NCBI GenBank assembly: GCA_001914195.1
Contig: MKYF01000001.1
Coordinates: forward strand, 89,021-153,020
Reading direction: 5' to 3'
Source of the DNA: Streptococcus mitis
Lineage (GTDB): Bacteria; Bacillota; Bacilli; Lactobacillales; Streptococcaceae
DNA length: 64,000 nucleotides
The notes under the pieces were generated by a model. That model did not search any database, was not told the origin of the DNA, and was given only the letters and a program-made list of their open reading frames with translations. Position 1 is the first letter of the stretch. Each line of letters opens with the position of its first letter. Below, piece after piece: positions 50,947-60,422 of the stretch. A program made the position numbers and the translations under genes.

Positions 50947-52638
50947 TCACATCTTCTCAGGCGCTTCTACTCCAAGCAAGCGAAGGGCTTCTTTGAGAAC
51001 GACTGCGGTTGCGTAGCTGAGGGCTAGACGGCTGTCGCGCTCAGGATTTTCGTCTAGGATACGGGTATGTGCATAGTACTTGTTGAAGGCTTGAGCCAGG
51101 CTAATTGAAAATTTAGCAATGATAGAAGGTTCAAAGTTATCCGCCGCACGGTTGATAATACGTGGGAAATCTTGGATGAGTTTGATGATTTCCCAACTTT
51201 CAGCATCATTCAAGCTATAGTTGCCAGCTGTTTCTGGTTTGAAATCCGCTTTGCGTAAGATAGATTGGATACGAGCGTAGGCGTATTGAACATAAGGTCC
51301 AGTTTCACCCTCGAAGGATACCATAGCCTCTAGGTCGAAGTCGTATCCATTTGTACGGTCGGTCTTAAGGTCATAGAATTTAATGGCCCCAACCCCAACA
51401 GCATGCGCTACCTGATCTTTATTTTCAAGTTCAGGATTTTTTGCTTCAATTTGGGCTTTGGCACGACTAACAGCCTCTGCAACAGTAGGCTCTAGCAAGA
51501 TGACATTCCCTTTACGAGTAGAGAGTTTTTTCCCTTCTTTTGTAACCAAACCAAAAGGAACGTGGGTAATGTCGTTACTCCAGTCGTAGCCCATTTCTTG
51601 CAAGACAGCTTTGAGCTGTTTAAAGTGGGCTGATTGCTCTTGACCAACGACGTAGATAGATTTAGCAAATTGGTATTCGTTTTTACGGTAAAGAGCTGCA
51701 GCCAAGTCACGTGTGATGTAGAGAGTTGCACCATCAGATTTTTTGATAAGGGCTGGATGTTCAATTCCATATTTCTCAAGATTCACAACTTGGGCACCTT
51801 CTGATTCAACAAGAAGGCCTTTTTCAGAAAGAATGTCTACAACTGCATCCATCTTATCGTTGTAGAAGGCTTCTCCGTTATAACTGTCAAATTCGACTTG
51901 CAATTCATTGTAAAGGCGGTTAAATTCCACCAAACTTTCATCACGGAACCATTGCCAAAGAGCGAGAGCTTCCTCGTCGCCATTTTCAAGTTTACGGAAC
52001 CATTCGCGTGCTTCTTCATCCAAGCTAGGGTCATTTTCAGCTTCAGCGTTGATGCGGACATAGAGTTTAAGAAGTTCATCAATTGGATGAGCTTTTACAG
52101 CTTCTTCGTCACCCCATTTTTTGTAGGCAACAATCAACATCCCAAACTGTTTACCCCAGTCTCCCAAATGGTTGACCTTGACTGTTTGATAACCGATTTT
52201 TTGGAAAATATGTGATAAGCTATCTCCGATGACAGTTGAGCGCAGGTGACCAATAGAGAATGGTTTAGCGATATTGGGACTAGACATATCGATCACAACA
52301 TTTTCTTGTTTGCCAATGTTTTGATCAGCATAGTGTTCTTTTTCAGTGATAACCGCTTTCAATACTTGAGCAGAGATGGCAGATTTATCAAGGAAAAAGT
52401 TAACGTAAGGTCCTGTTGCGACAACCTTTTCAAAGGCTTGGCTATTAATTTTTTCAGCCAGTTCAGCCGCAATCATTTGAGGTGCTTTACGTTCGACTTT
52501 TGCAAGTGAAAAAGCAGGGAAAGCGATGTCTCCCATTTCTGAGTTTTTAGGGGTTTCCAGTAAATTTAAAATAGCCTCTTGGTCTAGGCTATCAATGACG
52601 CTAGCCAATTCGCTAGCAATCAATTCTTTTGTATTCAT
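50947..52638 (-). CDS. argS: Arginyl-tRNA synthetase
   Basis: A 563-residue class I synthetase. N-terminal Arg-specific domain, a HIGH-type motif in KPFSIGHLRST, a KLSTRKG (KMSKS-like) loop, and the C-terminal DALR anticodon domain. Charges tRNA-Arg. It is divergent from argR, the arginine repressor, and its 3' end borders the hairpin array. An aaaaggag Shine-Dalgarno is present. Confidence 0.97.
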   Translation of the reverse strand: MNTKELIASELASVIDSLDQEAILNLLETPKNSEMGDIAFPAFSLAKVERKAPQMIAAELAEKINSQAFEKVVATGPYVNFFLDKSAISAQVLKAVITEKEHYADQNIGKQENVVIDMSSPNIAKPFSIGHLRSTVIGDSLSHIFQKIGYQTVKVNHLGDWGKQFGMLIVAYKKWGDEEAVKAHPIDELLKLYVRINAEAENDPSLDEEAREWFRKLENGDEEALALWQWFRDESLVEFNRLYNELQVEFDSYNGEAFYNDKMDAVVDILSEKGLLVESEGAQVVNLEKYGIEHPALIKKSDGATLYITRDLAAALYRKNEYQFAKSIYVVGQEQSAHFKQLKAVLQEMGYDWSNDITHVPFGLVTKEGKKLSTRKGNVILLEPTVAEAVSRAKAQIEAKNPELENKDQVAHAVGVGAIKFYDLKTDRTNGYDFDLEAMVSFEGETGPYVQYAYARIQSILRKADFKPETAGNYSLNDAESWEIIKLIQDFPRIINRAADNFEPSIIAKFSISLAQAFNKYYAHTRILDENPERDSRLALSYATAVVLKEALRLLGVEAPEKM

Positions 52639-52702
52639 TAAGAGCTCCTTTTTGGACTTTTCTACTATTTTATCACAATTTTAAAGAAAGAAGAAAAAAT
52701 TT

Positions 52703-52730
52703 TTGAAATCTCCTATTTTTTTGGTATAAT
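52703..52730 (+). promoter_or_regulatory. Promoter of argR
   Basis: -35 TTGAAA (52703-52708), -10 TATAAT (52725-52730) with TG one base upstream. The leader holds atagttataa repeats and tataaatattcaca, an ARG-box-like sequence that would allow autoregulation. Confidence 0.6.
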
Positions 52731-52773
52731 ATAGTTATAAAAATAGTTATAAATATTCACATAAGAGGATTTT

Positions 52774-53220
52774 ATGAGAAAAAGAGATCGTCATCAGTTA
52801 ATAAAAAAAATGATTACTGAGGAGAAATTAAGTACACAAAAAGAAATTCAAGATCGGTTGGAGGCGCACAATGTTTTTGTGACGCAGACAACCCTGTCTC
52901 GTGATTTGCGCGAAATCGGCTTGACCAAGGTCAAGAAAAATGATATGGTGTATTATGTACTAGCAAATGAGACAGAAAAGATTGATTTGGTGGAATTTTT
53001 GTCTCATCATTTAGAAGGCGTTGCAAGAGCAGAGTTTACCTTGGTGCTTCATACCAAATTGGGCGAAGCCTCTGTTTTGGCAAATATTGTAGATGCAAAC
53101 AAGGATGAATGGATTTTAGGAACAGTTGCTGGTGCCAATACCTTATTGGTCATTTGTCGAGACCAGCACGTTGCCAAACTCATGGAAGATCGTTTGCTAG
53201 ATTTGATGAAAGATAAGTAA
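52774..53220 (+). CDS. argR: Arginine repressor (ArgR/AhrC family)
   Basis: A 148-residue regulator with an N-terminal winged helix (KEIQDRLEAHNVFVTQTTLS) and a C-terminal arginine-binding/oligomerisation domain (GTVAGANTLLVICR). Controls arginine synthesis and catabolism. Genes for both argS and mutS flank it, as in pneumococcus. Confidence 0.95.
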   Translation: MRKRDRHQLIKKMITEEKLSTQKEIQDRLEAHNVFVTQTTLSRDLREIGLTKVKKNDMVYYVLANETEKIDLVEFLSHHLEGVARAEFTLVLHTKLGEASVLANIVDANKDEWILGTVAGANTLLVICRDQHVAKLMEDRLLDLMKDK

Positions 53221-53221
53221 G

Positions 53222-53252
53222 GTCTTGAGAGTTGCTCTCAAGACTTATTTTT
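53222..53252 (+). terminator. Terminator between argR and mutS
   Basis: The perfect arms gtcttgagag and ctctcaagac with a 3-nt loop and ttattttt. It leaves mutS dependent on readthrough or its own weak promoter. Confidence 0.85.
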
Positions 53253-53270
53253 GACAAGGAGAGACGGAAA

Positions 53271-55805
53271 ATGGCGACAGAAAAGCTATCACCCGGCATG
53301 CAACAGTATGTGGATATTAAAAAGCAATATCCAGATGCTTTTTTGCTCTTTCGGATGGGTGATTTTTATGAATTATTTTATGAGGATGCGGTCAATGCTG
53401 CGCAGATTCTGGAAATTTCCTTAACGAGTCGCAACAAGAATGCCGATAATCCGATTCCTATGGCGGGTGTTCCCTATCATTCTGCCCAACAGTACATTGA
53501 TGTCTTGATTGAGCAGGGTTATAAGGTGGCTATCGCAGAGCAGATGGAAGATCCTAAGCAAGCAGTTGGGGTTGTGAAACGAGAGGTTGTTCAGGTCATT
53601 ACGCCAGGGACAGTGGTCGATAGCAGTAAGCCGGATAGTCAGAATAATTTTTTGGTTGCCATAGATCGCGAAGGTAATCAATTTGGCTTAGCTTATATGG
53701 ACCTGGTGACGGGTGACTTTTATGTGACAGGTCTTTTGGATTTCACGCTGGTTTGTGGGGAAATCCGTAATCTCAAGGCGCGAGAAGTGGTGTTAGGCTA
53801 TGACTTGTCTGAGGAAGAGGAACAAATCCTTAGTCGTCAGATGAATCTGGTACTTTCCTATGAAAAAGAAGGTTTTGAAGACCTTCATTTACTGGATTCA
53901 CGATTGGCATCTGTGGAGCAAGCGGCATCTAGTAAATTGCTCCAGTATGTTCATCGGACTCAGATGAGGGAATTGAATCACCTCAAACCTGTTATCCGCT
54001 ATGAAATCAAAGATTTCTTGCAGATGGATTATGCGACCAAGGCTAGTCTGGATTTGGTTGAGAATGCTCGTTCAGGCAAGAAGCAAGGCAGTCTTTTCTG
54101 GCTTTTGGATGAAACCAAAACGGCTATGGGGATGCGTCTCTTGCGTTCTTGGATTCATCGCCCCTTGATTGATAAGGAACGAATTGTTCAGCGTCAAGAG
54201 GTGGTGCAGGTCTTTCTCGACCATTTCTTTGAGCGTAGTGATTTGACAGACAGTCTCAAGGGTGTTTATGACATTGAGCGCTTGGCTAGTCGTGTTTCTT
54301 TTGGCAAAACCAATCCCAAGGATCTCTTGCAGTTGGCGACCACCTTGTCTAGTGTGCCACGGATTCGTGCGATTTTAGAAGGGATGGAGCAACCTGCTCT
54401 AGCTTATCTCATCGAACAACTGGATGGAATCCCTGAGTTGGAGAGCTTGATTAGCGCAGCGATTGCTCCTGAAGCCCCTCATGTGATTACAGATGGGGGC
54501 ATTATCCGGACTGGATTCGATGAGACTTTAGACAAGTACCGTCGTGTGCTCAGAGAAGGGACCGGTTGGATTGCTGAGATTGAGGCTAAGGAGCGAGAAA
54601 ATTCTGGTATCAGCACGCTCAAGATTGACTACAATAAGAAGGATGGCTACTATTTCCATGTGACCAATTCACAACTGGGGAATGTGCCAGCCCACTTTTT
54701 CCGCAAGGCGACGCTGAAAAACTCAGAACGTTTTGGAACCGAAGAATTAGCCCGTATCGAGGGAGATATGCTGGAGGCGCGTGAGAAGTCAGCTAATCTA
54801 GAGTACGAAATTTTTATGCGCATTCGTGAAGAGGTCAGCAAGTATATCCAGCGTTTGCAGGCTTTAGCTCAAGGCATAGCGACAGTTGATGTCTTGCAAA
54901 GTCTGGCGGTTGTAGCTGAAACCCAGCATTTGATTCGACCTGAGTTTGGAGACAACTCACAAATTGATATCCAGAAAGGGCGCCATGCTGTCGTTGAAAA
55001 GGTCATGGGGGCTCAGACCTATATTCCCAATACGATTCAGATGGCAGAAGATACCAGTATTCAACTGATTACAGGGCCAAACATGAGTGGGAAGTCAACC
55101 TACATGCGTCAGTTAGCCATGACGGCGATAATGGCCCAGATGGGTTCCTATGTACCGGCAGAAAGTGCCTATTTACCTATTTTTGATGCGATTTTTACCC
55201 GCATTGGAGCAGCAGATGACTTGGTTTCAGGTCAATCAACCTTCATGGTGGAGATGATGGAGGCCAATAATGCCATTTCGCATGCAACAAAGAATTCCTT
55301 GATTCTCTTTGATGAATTGGGACGGGGAACTGCAACTTATGATGGTATGGCTCTTGCTCAGTCCATCATCGAATACATCCATGAGCACATCGGAGCCAAG
55401 ACTCTTTTTGCGACCCACTACCATGAGTTGACTAGTCTGGAGTCTAGCTTGGAACACTTGGTCAATGTCCACGTGGCAACTTTGGAGCAGGATGGGCAGG
55501 TTACCTTCCTTCACAAGATTGAACCAGGACCAGCCGATAAATCCTACGGTATCCATGTTGCCAAGATTGCTGGTTTGCCAGCAGACCTTTTAGCAAGGGC
55601 GGATAAGATTTTGACTCAGCTAGAGAGTCAAGGAACAGAAAGTCCTGCTCCCATGAGACAAACAAGTGCCGTCACTGAACAGATTTCACTCTTTGATACA
55701 GCAGAAGAGCATCCTATCCTAGCAGAATTGTCTAAACTGGATGTTTACAATATGACACCTATGCAGGCTATGAATGTCTTAGTAGAGTTAAAACAGAAAC
55801 TATAA
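53271..55805 (+). CDS. mutS: DNA mismatch repair protein MutS (HexA)
   Basis: An 844-residue mismatch sensor. The mismatch-reading F-x-E at about 32-34 (GDFYELFYED), Walker A GPNMSGKST and Walker B LILFDELGRGTATYDG are present. The frame opens at 53232, but aaggagaga sets the ATG at 53271. In pneumococcus called hexA. It acts with MutL (HexB). Confidence 0.97.
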   Translation: MATEKLSPGMQQYVDIKKQYPDAFLLFRMGDFYELFYEDAVNAAQILEISLTSRNKNADNPIPMAGVPYHSAQQYIDVLIEQGYKVAIAEQMEDPKQAVGVVKREVVQVITPGTVVDSSKPDSQNNFLVAIDREGNQFGLAYMDLVTGDFYVTGLLDFTLVCGEIRNLKAREVVLGYDLSEEEEQILSRQMNLVLSYEKEGFEDLHLLDSRLASVEQAASSKLLQYVHRTQMRELNHLKPVIRYEIKDFLQMDYATKASLDLVENARSGKKQGSLFWLLDETKTAMGMRLLRSWIHRPLIDKERIVQRQEVVQVFLDHFFERSDLTDSLKGVYDIERLASRVSFGKTNPKDLLQLATTLSSVPRIRAILEGMEQPALAYLIEQLDGIPELESLISAAIAPEAPHVITDGGIIRTGFDETLDKYRRVLREGTGWIAEIEAKERENSGISTLKIDYNKKDGYYFHVTNSQLGNVPAHFFRKATLKNSERFGTEELARIEGDMLEAREKSANLEYEIFMRIREEVSKYIQRLQALAQGIATVDVLQSLAVVAETQHLIRPEFGDNSQIDIQKGRHAVVEKVMGAQTYIPNTIQMAEDTSIQLITGPNMSGKSTYMRQLAMTAIMAQMGSYVPAESAYLPIFDAIFTRIGAADDLVSGQSTFMVEMMEANNAISHATKNSLILFDELGRGTATYDGMALAQSIIEYIHEHIGAKTLFATHYHELTSLESSLEHLVNVHVATLEQDGQVTFLHKIEPGPADKSYGIHVAKIAGLPADLLARADKILTQLESQGTESPAPMRQTSAVTEQISLFDTAEEHPILAELSKLDVYNMTPMQAMNVLVELKQKL

Positions 55806-55848
55806 AGAGAAAATTACTAGTCATTCTAGCTGTATCAAGGAGACTTCT

Positions 55849-55877
55849 TTGACAATCCCCCACTTTTTTGCTAGAAT
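55849..55877 (+). promoter_or_regulatory. Promoter of patAB
   Basis: A consensus -35 TTGACA (55849-55854) and -10 TAGAAT (55872-55877), spacing 17 bp. Confidence 0.8.
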
Positions 55878-55896
55878 AACATCACACAAACAGAAT

Positions 55897-55940
55897 GAGA
55901 AGGAGCTGACACATTGTCGCTCCCTTTTGTCTATTTTTTA
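55897..55940 (+). terminator. Transcription attenuator upstream of patA
   Basis: A hairpin gaaggagc / gctccctttt with one bulge, then a T-rich run, lies in the leader between the promoter and patA. An attenuator at this place in pneumococcus limits patAB; mutations that weaken it are reported to cause fluoroquinolone resistance. Confidence 0.8.
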
Positions 55941-55950
55941 AGGAGAAAGT

Positions 55951-57657
55951 ATGCTAATTCAGAAAATAAAAACCTACAAGTGGCAGGCCTTAGCTTCGCT
56001 TCTGATGACAGGCTTGATGGTTGCTAGTTCACTTCTGCAACCGCGTTATCTGCAGGAAGTGTTAGACGCCCTCCTTGCTGGAAAATATGAAGCTATTTAT
56101 AGTATCGGGGCTTGGTTAATTGGTGTGGCCCTGGTTGGTCTGGTTGCTGGTGGGCTCAATGTTGTCCTCGCAGCCTATATTGCCCAAGGAGTTTCATCTG
56201 ACCTTCGGGAGGATGCCTTCCGTAAAATCCAAACCTTTTCTTATGCCAATATTGAACAATTTAATGCGGGAAATCTAGTCGTTCGCATGACAAATGACAT
56301 CAACCAGATTCAGAACGTCGTCATGATGACCTTCCAAATTCTTTTCAGACTCCCCCTCTTGTTCATCGGTTCGTTTATCTTGGCGGTTCAAACTTTACCT
56401 TCTCTGTGGTGGGTGATTGTCCTCATGGTAGTCTTGATTTTTGGCTTGACTGCTGTCATGATGGGAATGATGGGGCCTCGTTTTGCCAAGTTTCAAACCC
56501 TTCTTGAACGCATCAATGCCATTGCCAAGGAAAATTTGCGTGGCGTTCGTGTGGTCAAGTCCTTTGTCCAAGAAAAAGAGCAATTTGCTAGGTTTACAGA
56601 GGTTTCAGACGAGTTACTCGGTCAAAATCTTTACATCGGTTATGCTTTTTCAGTAGTGGAACCTTTTATGATGTTGGTCGGTTATGGGGCAGTATTCCTT
56701 TCTATTTGGCTAGTTGCAGGGATGGTTCAGTCGGAACCGTCAGTTGTGGGCTCCATTGCTTCCTTTGTCAATTACCTAAGCCAGATTATTTTTACCATTG
56801 TTATGGTTGGATTTTTGGGAAATTCTGTCAGCCGTGCCATGATTTCTATGCGTCGTATTCGAGAAATTTTGGATGCAGAGCCAGCCATGACCTTCAAGGA
56901 TGTGCCAGATGAAGAGTTGGTCGGAAGTCTTAGCTTTGAAAATGTGACCTTTACCTATCCAATGGATAAGGAACCGATGCTGAAAGATGTGAGCTTTACT
57001 ATTGAACCTGGTCAGATGGTTGGTGTCGTTGGAGCGACTGGTGCAGGAAAATCAACCTTGGCTCAATTGATTCCACGTCTCTTTGACCCGCAGGAAGGGG
57101 CTATCAAAATCGGAGGCAAGGATATTCGAGAAGTGAGTGAAGGGACCCTGCGTAAAACAGTTTCTATCGTTCTCCAACGTGCCATTCTCTTTAGTGGAAC
57201 GATTGCAGATAACTTGAGACAGGGTAAGGGAGATGCTACTCTATTTGAAATGGAACGCGCAGCCAATATTGCCCAAGCCAGTGAATTCATTCATCGTATG
57301 GAGAAAACCTTTGAAAGTCCAGTTGAGGAACGGGGAACCAATTTCTCAGGTGGGCAAAAACAAAGGATGTCGATTGCGCGTGGGATTGTCAGCAATCCAC
57401 GTATTCTGATTTTTGACGATTCGACCTCGGCCTTGGATGCCAAGTCAGAGCGCCTAGTGCAAGAAGCCTTGAATAAGGACTTGAAGGGAACAACAACCAT
57501 TATCATCGCTCAAAAGATTAGCTCGGTTGTTCATGCAGATAAAATCTTGGTTCTGGATCAAGGACGATTGATTGGTCAAGGGACGCATGCAGACTTGGTT
57601 GCCAACAATGCCGTTTACCGTGAAATCTATGAGACACAGAAAGGAAAGGAGGAGTAA
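55951..57657 (+). CDS. patA: Heterodimeric multidrug ABC exporter subunit PatA
   Basis: A 568-residue half-transporter: six membrane helices, then an NBD with Walker A GATGAGKST, signature FSGGQKQR and Walker B ILIFDDSTSALD. The catalytic Glu is Asp (DD) and the switch His is Gln (IIAQKISS), so its own ATP site is degenerate, typical of heterodimers. Pairs with PatB to export fluoroquinolones and dyes. Start after aaggaga. Confidence 0.93.
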   Translation: MLIQKIKTYKWQALASLLMTGLMVASSLLQPRYLQEVLDALLAGKYEAIYSIGAWLIGVALVGLVAGGLNVVLAAYIAQGVSSDLREDAFRKIQTFSYANIEQFNAGNLVVRMTNDINQIQNVVMMTFQILFRLPLLFIGSFILAVQTLPSLWWVIVLMVVLIFGLTAVMMGMMGPRFAKFQTLLERINAIAKENLRGVRVVKSFVQEKEQFARFTEVSDELLGQNLYIGYAFSVVEPFMMLVGYGAVFLSIWLVAGMVQSEPSVVGSIASFVNYLSQIIFTIVMVGFLGNSVSRAMISMRRIREILDAEPAMTFKDVPDEELVGSLSFENVTFTYPMDKEPMLKDVSFTIEPGQMVGVVGATGAGKSTLAQLIPRLFDPQEGAIKIGGKDIREVSEGTLRKTVSIVLQRAILFSGTIADNLRQGKGDATLFEMERAANIAQASEFIHRMEKTFESPVEERGTNFSGGQKQRMSIARGIVSNPRILIFDDSTSALDAKSERLVQEALNKDLKGTTTIIIAQKISSVVHADKILVLDQGRLIGQGTHADLVANNAVYREIYETQKGKEE

Positions 57658-57658
57658 A

Positions 57659-59425
57659 ATGAAGACAGTTCAATTTTTTTGGAATTATTTTAAAGTCTAT
57701 AAGCTATCATTTGTAGTTGTCATCCTGATGATTGTTCTGGCTACTCTTGCCCAAGCTCTCTTTCCGGTATTTTCTGGACAAGCAGTGACGCAGCTAGCTA
57801 ATTTAGTTCAAGCTTATCAAGATGGCAATCCAGAACTTGTTTGGCAAAGTCTATCAGAAATCATGGTCAATCTTGGCCTGCTGGTTTTGGTTCTATTTAT
57901 CTCCAGTGTCATATACATGTGTCTTATGACGCGCGTGATTGCAGAATCGACCAACGAGATGCGCAAAGGCCTCTTTGGCAAGCTTGCGCGATTGACGGTT
58001 TCTTTCTTTGACCGCCGACAAGATGGGGATATCTTGTCTCGTTTTACTAGTGATTTGGATAATATCCTCCAAGCCTTTAACGAGAGCTTGATTCAGGTCA
58101 TGAGCAATATTGTTTTATACATTGGCCTGATTCTTGTCATGTTTTCAAGAAATGTGACGTTGGCCCTCATCACCATTGCTAGCACACCAGTGGCCTTCCT
58201 CATGCTGATTTTCATCGTGAAAATGGCACGTAAGTACACCAACCTCCAGCAAAAAGAGGTTGGGAAACTCAACGCTTATATGGATGAGAGTATCTCAGGT
58301 CAAAAAGCTGTCATTGTTCAAGGAATTCAAGAGGATATGATGGCAGGATTTCTTGAACAAAATGAGCGCGTGCGCAAGGCAACCTTTAAAGGAAGAATGT
58401 TCTCTGGAATTCTGTTCCCTGTCATGAATGGGATGAGTCTGGTTAATACAGCCATCGTCATCTTTGCTGGTTCAGCTGTACTTTTGAATGATAAGTCTAT
58501 CGAAACAAGTACAGCCCTAGGTTTGATTGTTATGTTTGCCCAATTTTCACAGCAGTACTACCAGCCTATTATCCAAGTTGCAGCTAGTTGGGGAAGCCTT
58601 CAGTTAGCCTTTACAGGTGCTGAACGGATTCAGGAAATGTTTGACGCAGAGGAAGAAATCCGACCTAAGAAGGCGCCGATCTTTACTAAGTTGCAAGAAG
58701 GTGTTGAAATCAGTCATATTGATTTTTCATACCTGCCTGATAAACCTATTTTGAAAGATGTCAGCATTTCTGCCCCTACAGGCCAGATGACAGCAGTTGT
58801 TGGTCCGACGGGTTCAGGAAAAACCACCATTATGAACCTTATCAATCGCTTTTATGATGTTGATGCTGGTGGGATCTATTTTGATGGCAAAGACATTCGT
58901 GACTATGACTTGGATAGTCTCAGAAGTAAGGTGGGAATTGTCTTGCAAGATTCGGTTTTATTTAGCGGAACGATTCGAGACAATATCCGTTTTGGTGTGC
59001 CAGATGCCAGTCAAGAAATGGTTGAGGCAGCAGCCAAGGCAACCCACATTCACGACTATATCGAAAGCTTACCTGATAAGTACGATACTCTTATAGATGA
59101 TGACCAGAGCATCTTCTCAACAGGCCAGAAACAATTGATTTCTATCGCTCGAACCCTGATGACAGATCCAGAAGTTCTCATTCTCGATGAAGCAACTTCA
59201 AACGTAGATACGGTGACAGAAAGCAAGATTCAGCATGCTATGGAGGCGGTCGTAGCGGGTAGAACCAGTTTTGTCATTGCCCATCGTTTGAAGACCATCC
59301 TCAATGCAGATCAGATTATTGTCCTTAAAGATGGAGAGGTCATTGAACGCGGTAACCACCATGAACTTTTGAAACTAGGTGGCTTCTATTCAGAACTCTA
59401 TCACAATCAATTTGTTTTTGAATAA
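57659..59425 (+). CDS. patB: Heterodimeric multidrug ABC exporter subunit PatB
   Basis: A 588-residue half-transporter. Walker A GPTGSGKTT, Walker B VLILDEATSNVD with the catalytic Glu, and VIAHRLKT with the switch His are intact, but its signature is FSTGQKQ, not SGGQ. Thus PatB Walker plus PatA signature makes the active site. The start is set by aaaggagg, one base after the patA stop. No gene separates patA and patB here. Confidence 0.93.
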   Translation: MKTVQFFWNYFKVYKLSFVVVILMIVLATLAQALFPVFSGQAVTQLANLVQAYQDGNPELVWQSLSEIMVNLGLLVLVLFISSVIYMCLMTRVIAESTNEMRKGLFGKLARLTVSFFDRRQDGDILSRFTSDLDNILQAFNESLIQVMSNIVLYIGLILVMFSRNVTLALITIASTPVAFLMLIFIVKMARKYTNLQQKEVGKLNAYMDESISGQKAVIVQGIQEDMMAGFLEQNERVRKATFKGRMFSGILFPVMNGMSLVNTAIVIFAGSAVLLNDKSIETSTALGLIVMFAQFSQQYYQPIIQVAASWGSLQLAFTGAERIQEMFDAEEEIRPKKAPIFTKLQEGVEISHIDFSYLPDKPILKDVSISAPTGQMTAVVGPTGSGKTTIMNLINRFYDVDAGGIYFDGKDIRDYDLDSLRSKVGIVLQDSVLFSGTIRDNIRFGVPDASQEMVEAAAKATHIHDYIESLPDKYDTLIDDDQSIFSTGQKQLISIARTLMTDPEVLILDEATSNVDTVTESKIQHAMEAVVAGRTSFVIAHRLKTILNADQIIVLKDGEVIERGNHHELLKLGGFYSELYHNQFVFE

Positions 59426-59459
59426 GAAAAAAGTTGTCCTATGTGGGCAGCTTTTTCTT
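59424..59459 (+). terminator. Terminator of patAB
   Basis: The arms aagaaaaaagttg and cagctttttctt form a long stem with minor mismatches. Confidence 0.7.
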
Positions 59460-59563
59460 GTCCATAAAAAATTTTTATCACAGCCTTAAAAAAAACATAT
59501 TAGACGAAAGGCATTTTGAGTGATATGATAGGACTATCGTTAACATTCGAAAGGAGAGGCATC

Positions 59564-60253
59564 ATGGCTAGAATGGTTGTAGGAGTTGCTGCAAATCTAT
59601 GTCCCGTAGACGCAGAAGGCAAAAACATTCATTCATCTGTATCTTGTAGATTCGCAGAGAGCATTCGTCAAGTTGGTGGTCTCCCTTTAGTCATTCCTGT
59701 TGGTGATGAGTCAGTTGTACGCGATTATGTGGAAATGATTGACAAACTTATTTTGACAGGCGGGCAAAATGTCCATCCTCAGTTTTATGGAGAGAAAAAG
59801 ACCATCGAGAGTGATGATTACAACCTAGTGCGCGATGAGTTTGAATTGGCACTCTTGAAAGAAGCGCTCCGTCAGAATAAACCAATTATGGCAATCTGTC
59901 GCGGTGTCCAACTTGTCAATGTTGCTTTCGGTGGGACCCTCAATCAAGAAATTGAAGGTCACTGGCAAGGTCTGCCTTTCGGAACATCTCATTCTATTGA
60001 GACAGTAGAAGGAAGCGTGGTGGCTAAGCTATTTGGAAAAGAAAGTCAAGTCAACTCCGTCCATCGTCAAAGTATTAAAGATTTGGCACCTAATTTCCGT
60101 GTAACTGCTATTGATCCAAGAGACCAGACCATCGAAGCGATTGAGTCTATCGACGAGCACCGCATCATCGGTTTACAGTGGCATCCAGAGTTTCTGGTTA
60201 ATGAAGAAGATGGCAATTTAGAATTATTTGAGTATTTATTGAATGAACTGTAA
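59564..60253 (+). CDS. Class I glutamine amidotransferase (PuuD-like gamma-glutamyl hydrolase)
   Basis: A 229-residue peptidase C26-type hydrolase. The catalytic Cys in MAICRGVQLVNV and His-x-Glu in GLQWHPEF are present. Related enzymes cleave gamma-glutamyl-GABA; the substrate here is unknown. The frame extends to 59516, but aaggagag selects the ATG at 59564. Confidence 0.85.
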   Translation: MARMVVGVAANLCPVDAEGKNIHSSVSCRFAESIRQVGGLPLVIPVGDESVVRDYVEMIDKLILTGGQNVHPQFYGEKKTIESDDYNLVRDEFELALLKEALRQNKPIMAICRGVQLVNVAFGGTLNQEIEGHWQGLPFGTSHSIETVEGSVVAKLFGKESQVNSVHRQSIKDLAPNFRVTAIDPRDQTIEAIESIDEHRIIGLQWHPEFLVNEEDGNLELFEYLLNEL

Positions 60254-60285
60254 CGACTGGAACATCTAGTCGTTCTTTCTTTTAT
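60252..60285 (+). terminator. Terminator of the amidotransferase gene
   Basis: The arms aacgact and agtcgtt with a T-rich tail. Confidence 0.8.
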
Positions 60286-60316
60286 TTTTTCAAAATTTTT
60301 GGAATGTGGGATTTTT

Positions 60317-60394
60317 ACGCAAACGTTTGAATTCTGATAAAAATTGGAGAAATTCGACAAAAAACTTGAAAAAAACGAAGGTAAGCGTTATGAT
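60317..60394 (+). promoter_or_regulatory. pgi promoter with MalR/CcpA-type operator upstream
   Basis: -35 TTGAAA (60366-60371) and -10 TATGAT (60389-60394), 17 bp apart. Upstream lies acgcaaacgtttga (60317-60330), almost the mal operator, placed about 36 bp before the -35. Confidence 0.55.
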
Positions 60395-60422
60395 AGAAAA
60401 GAAGAAATATTGGAGGAATAAC

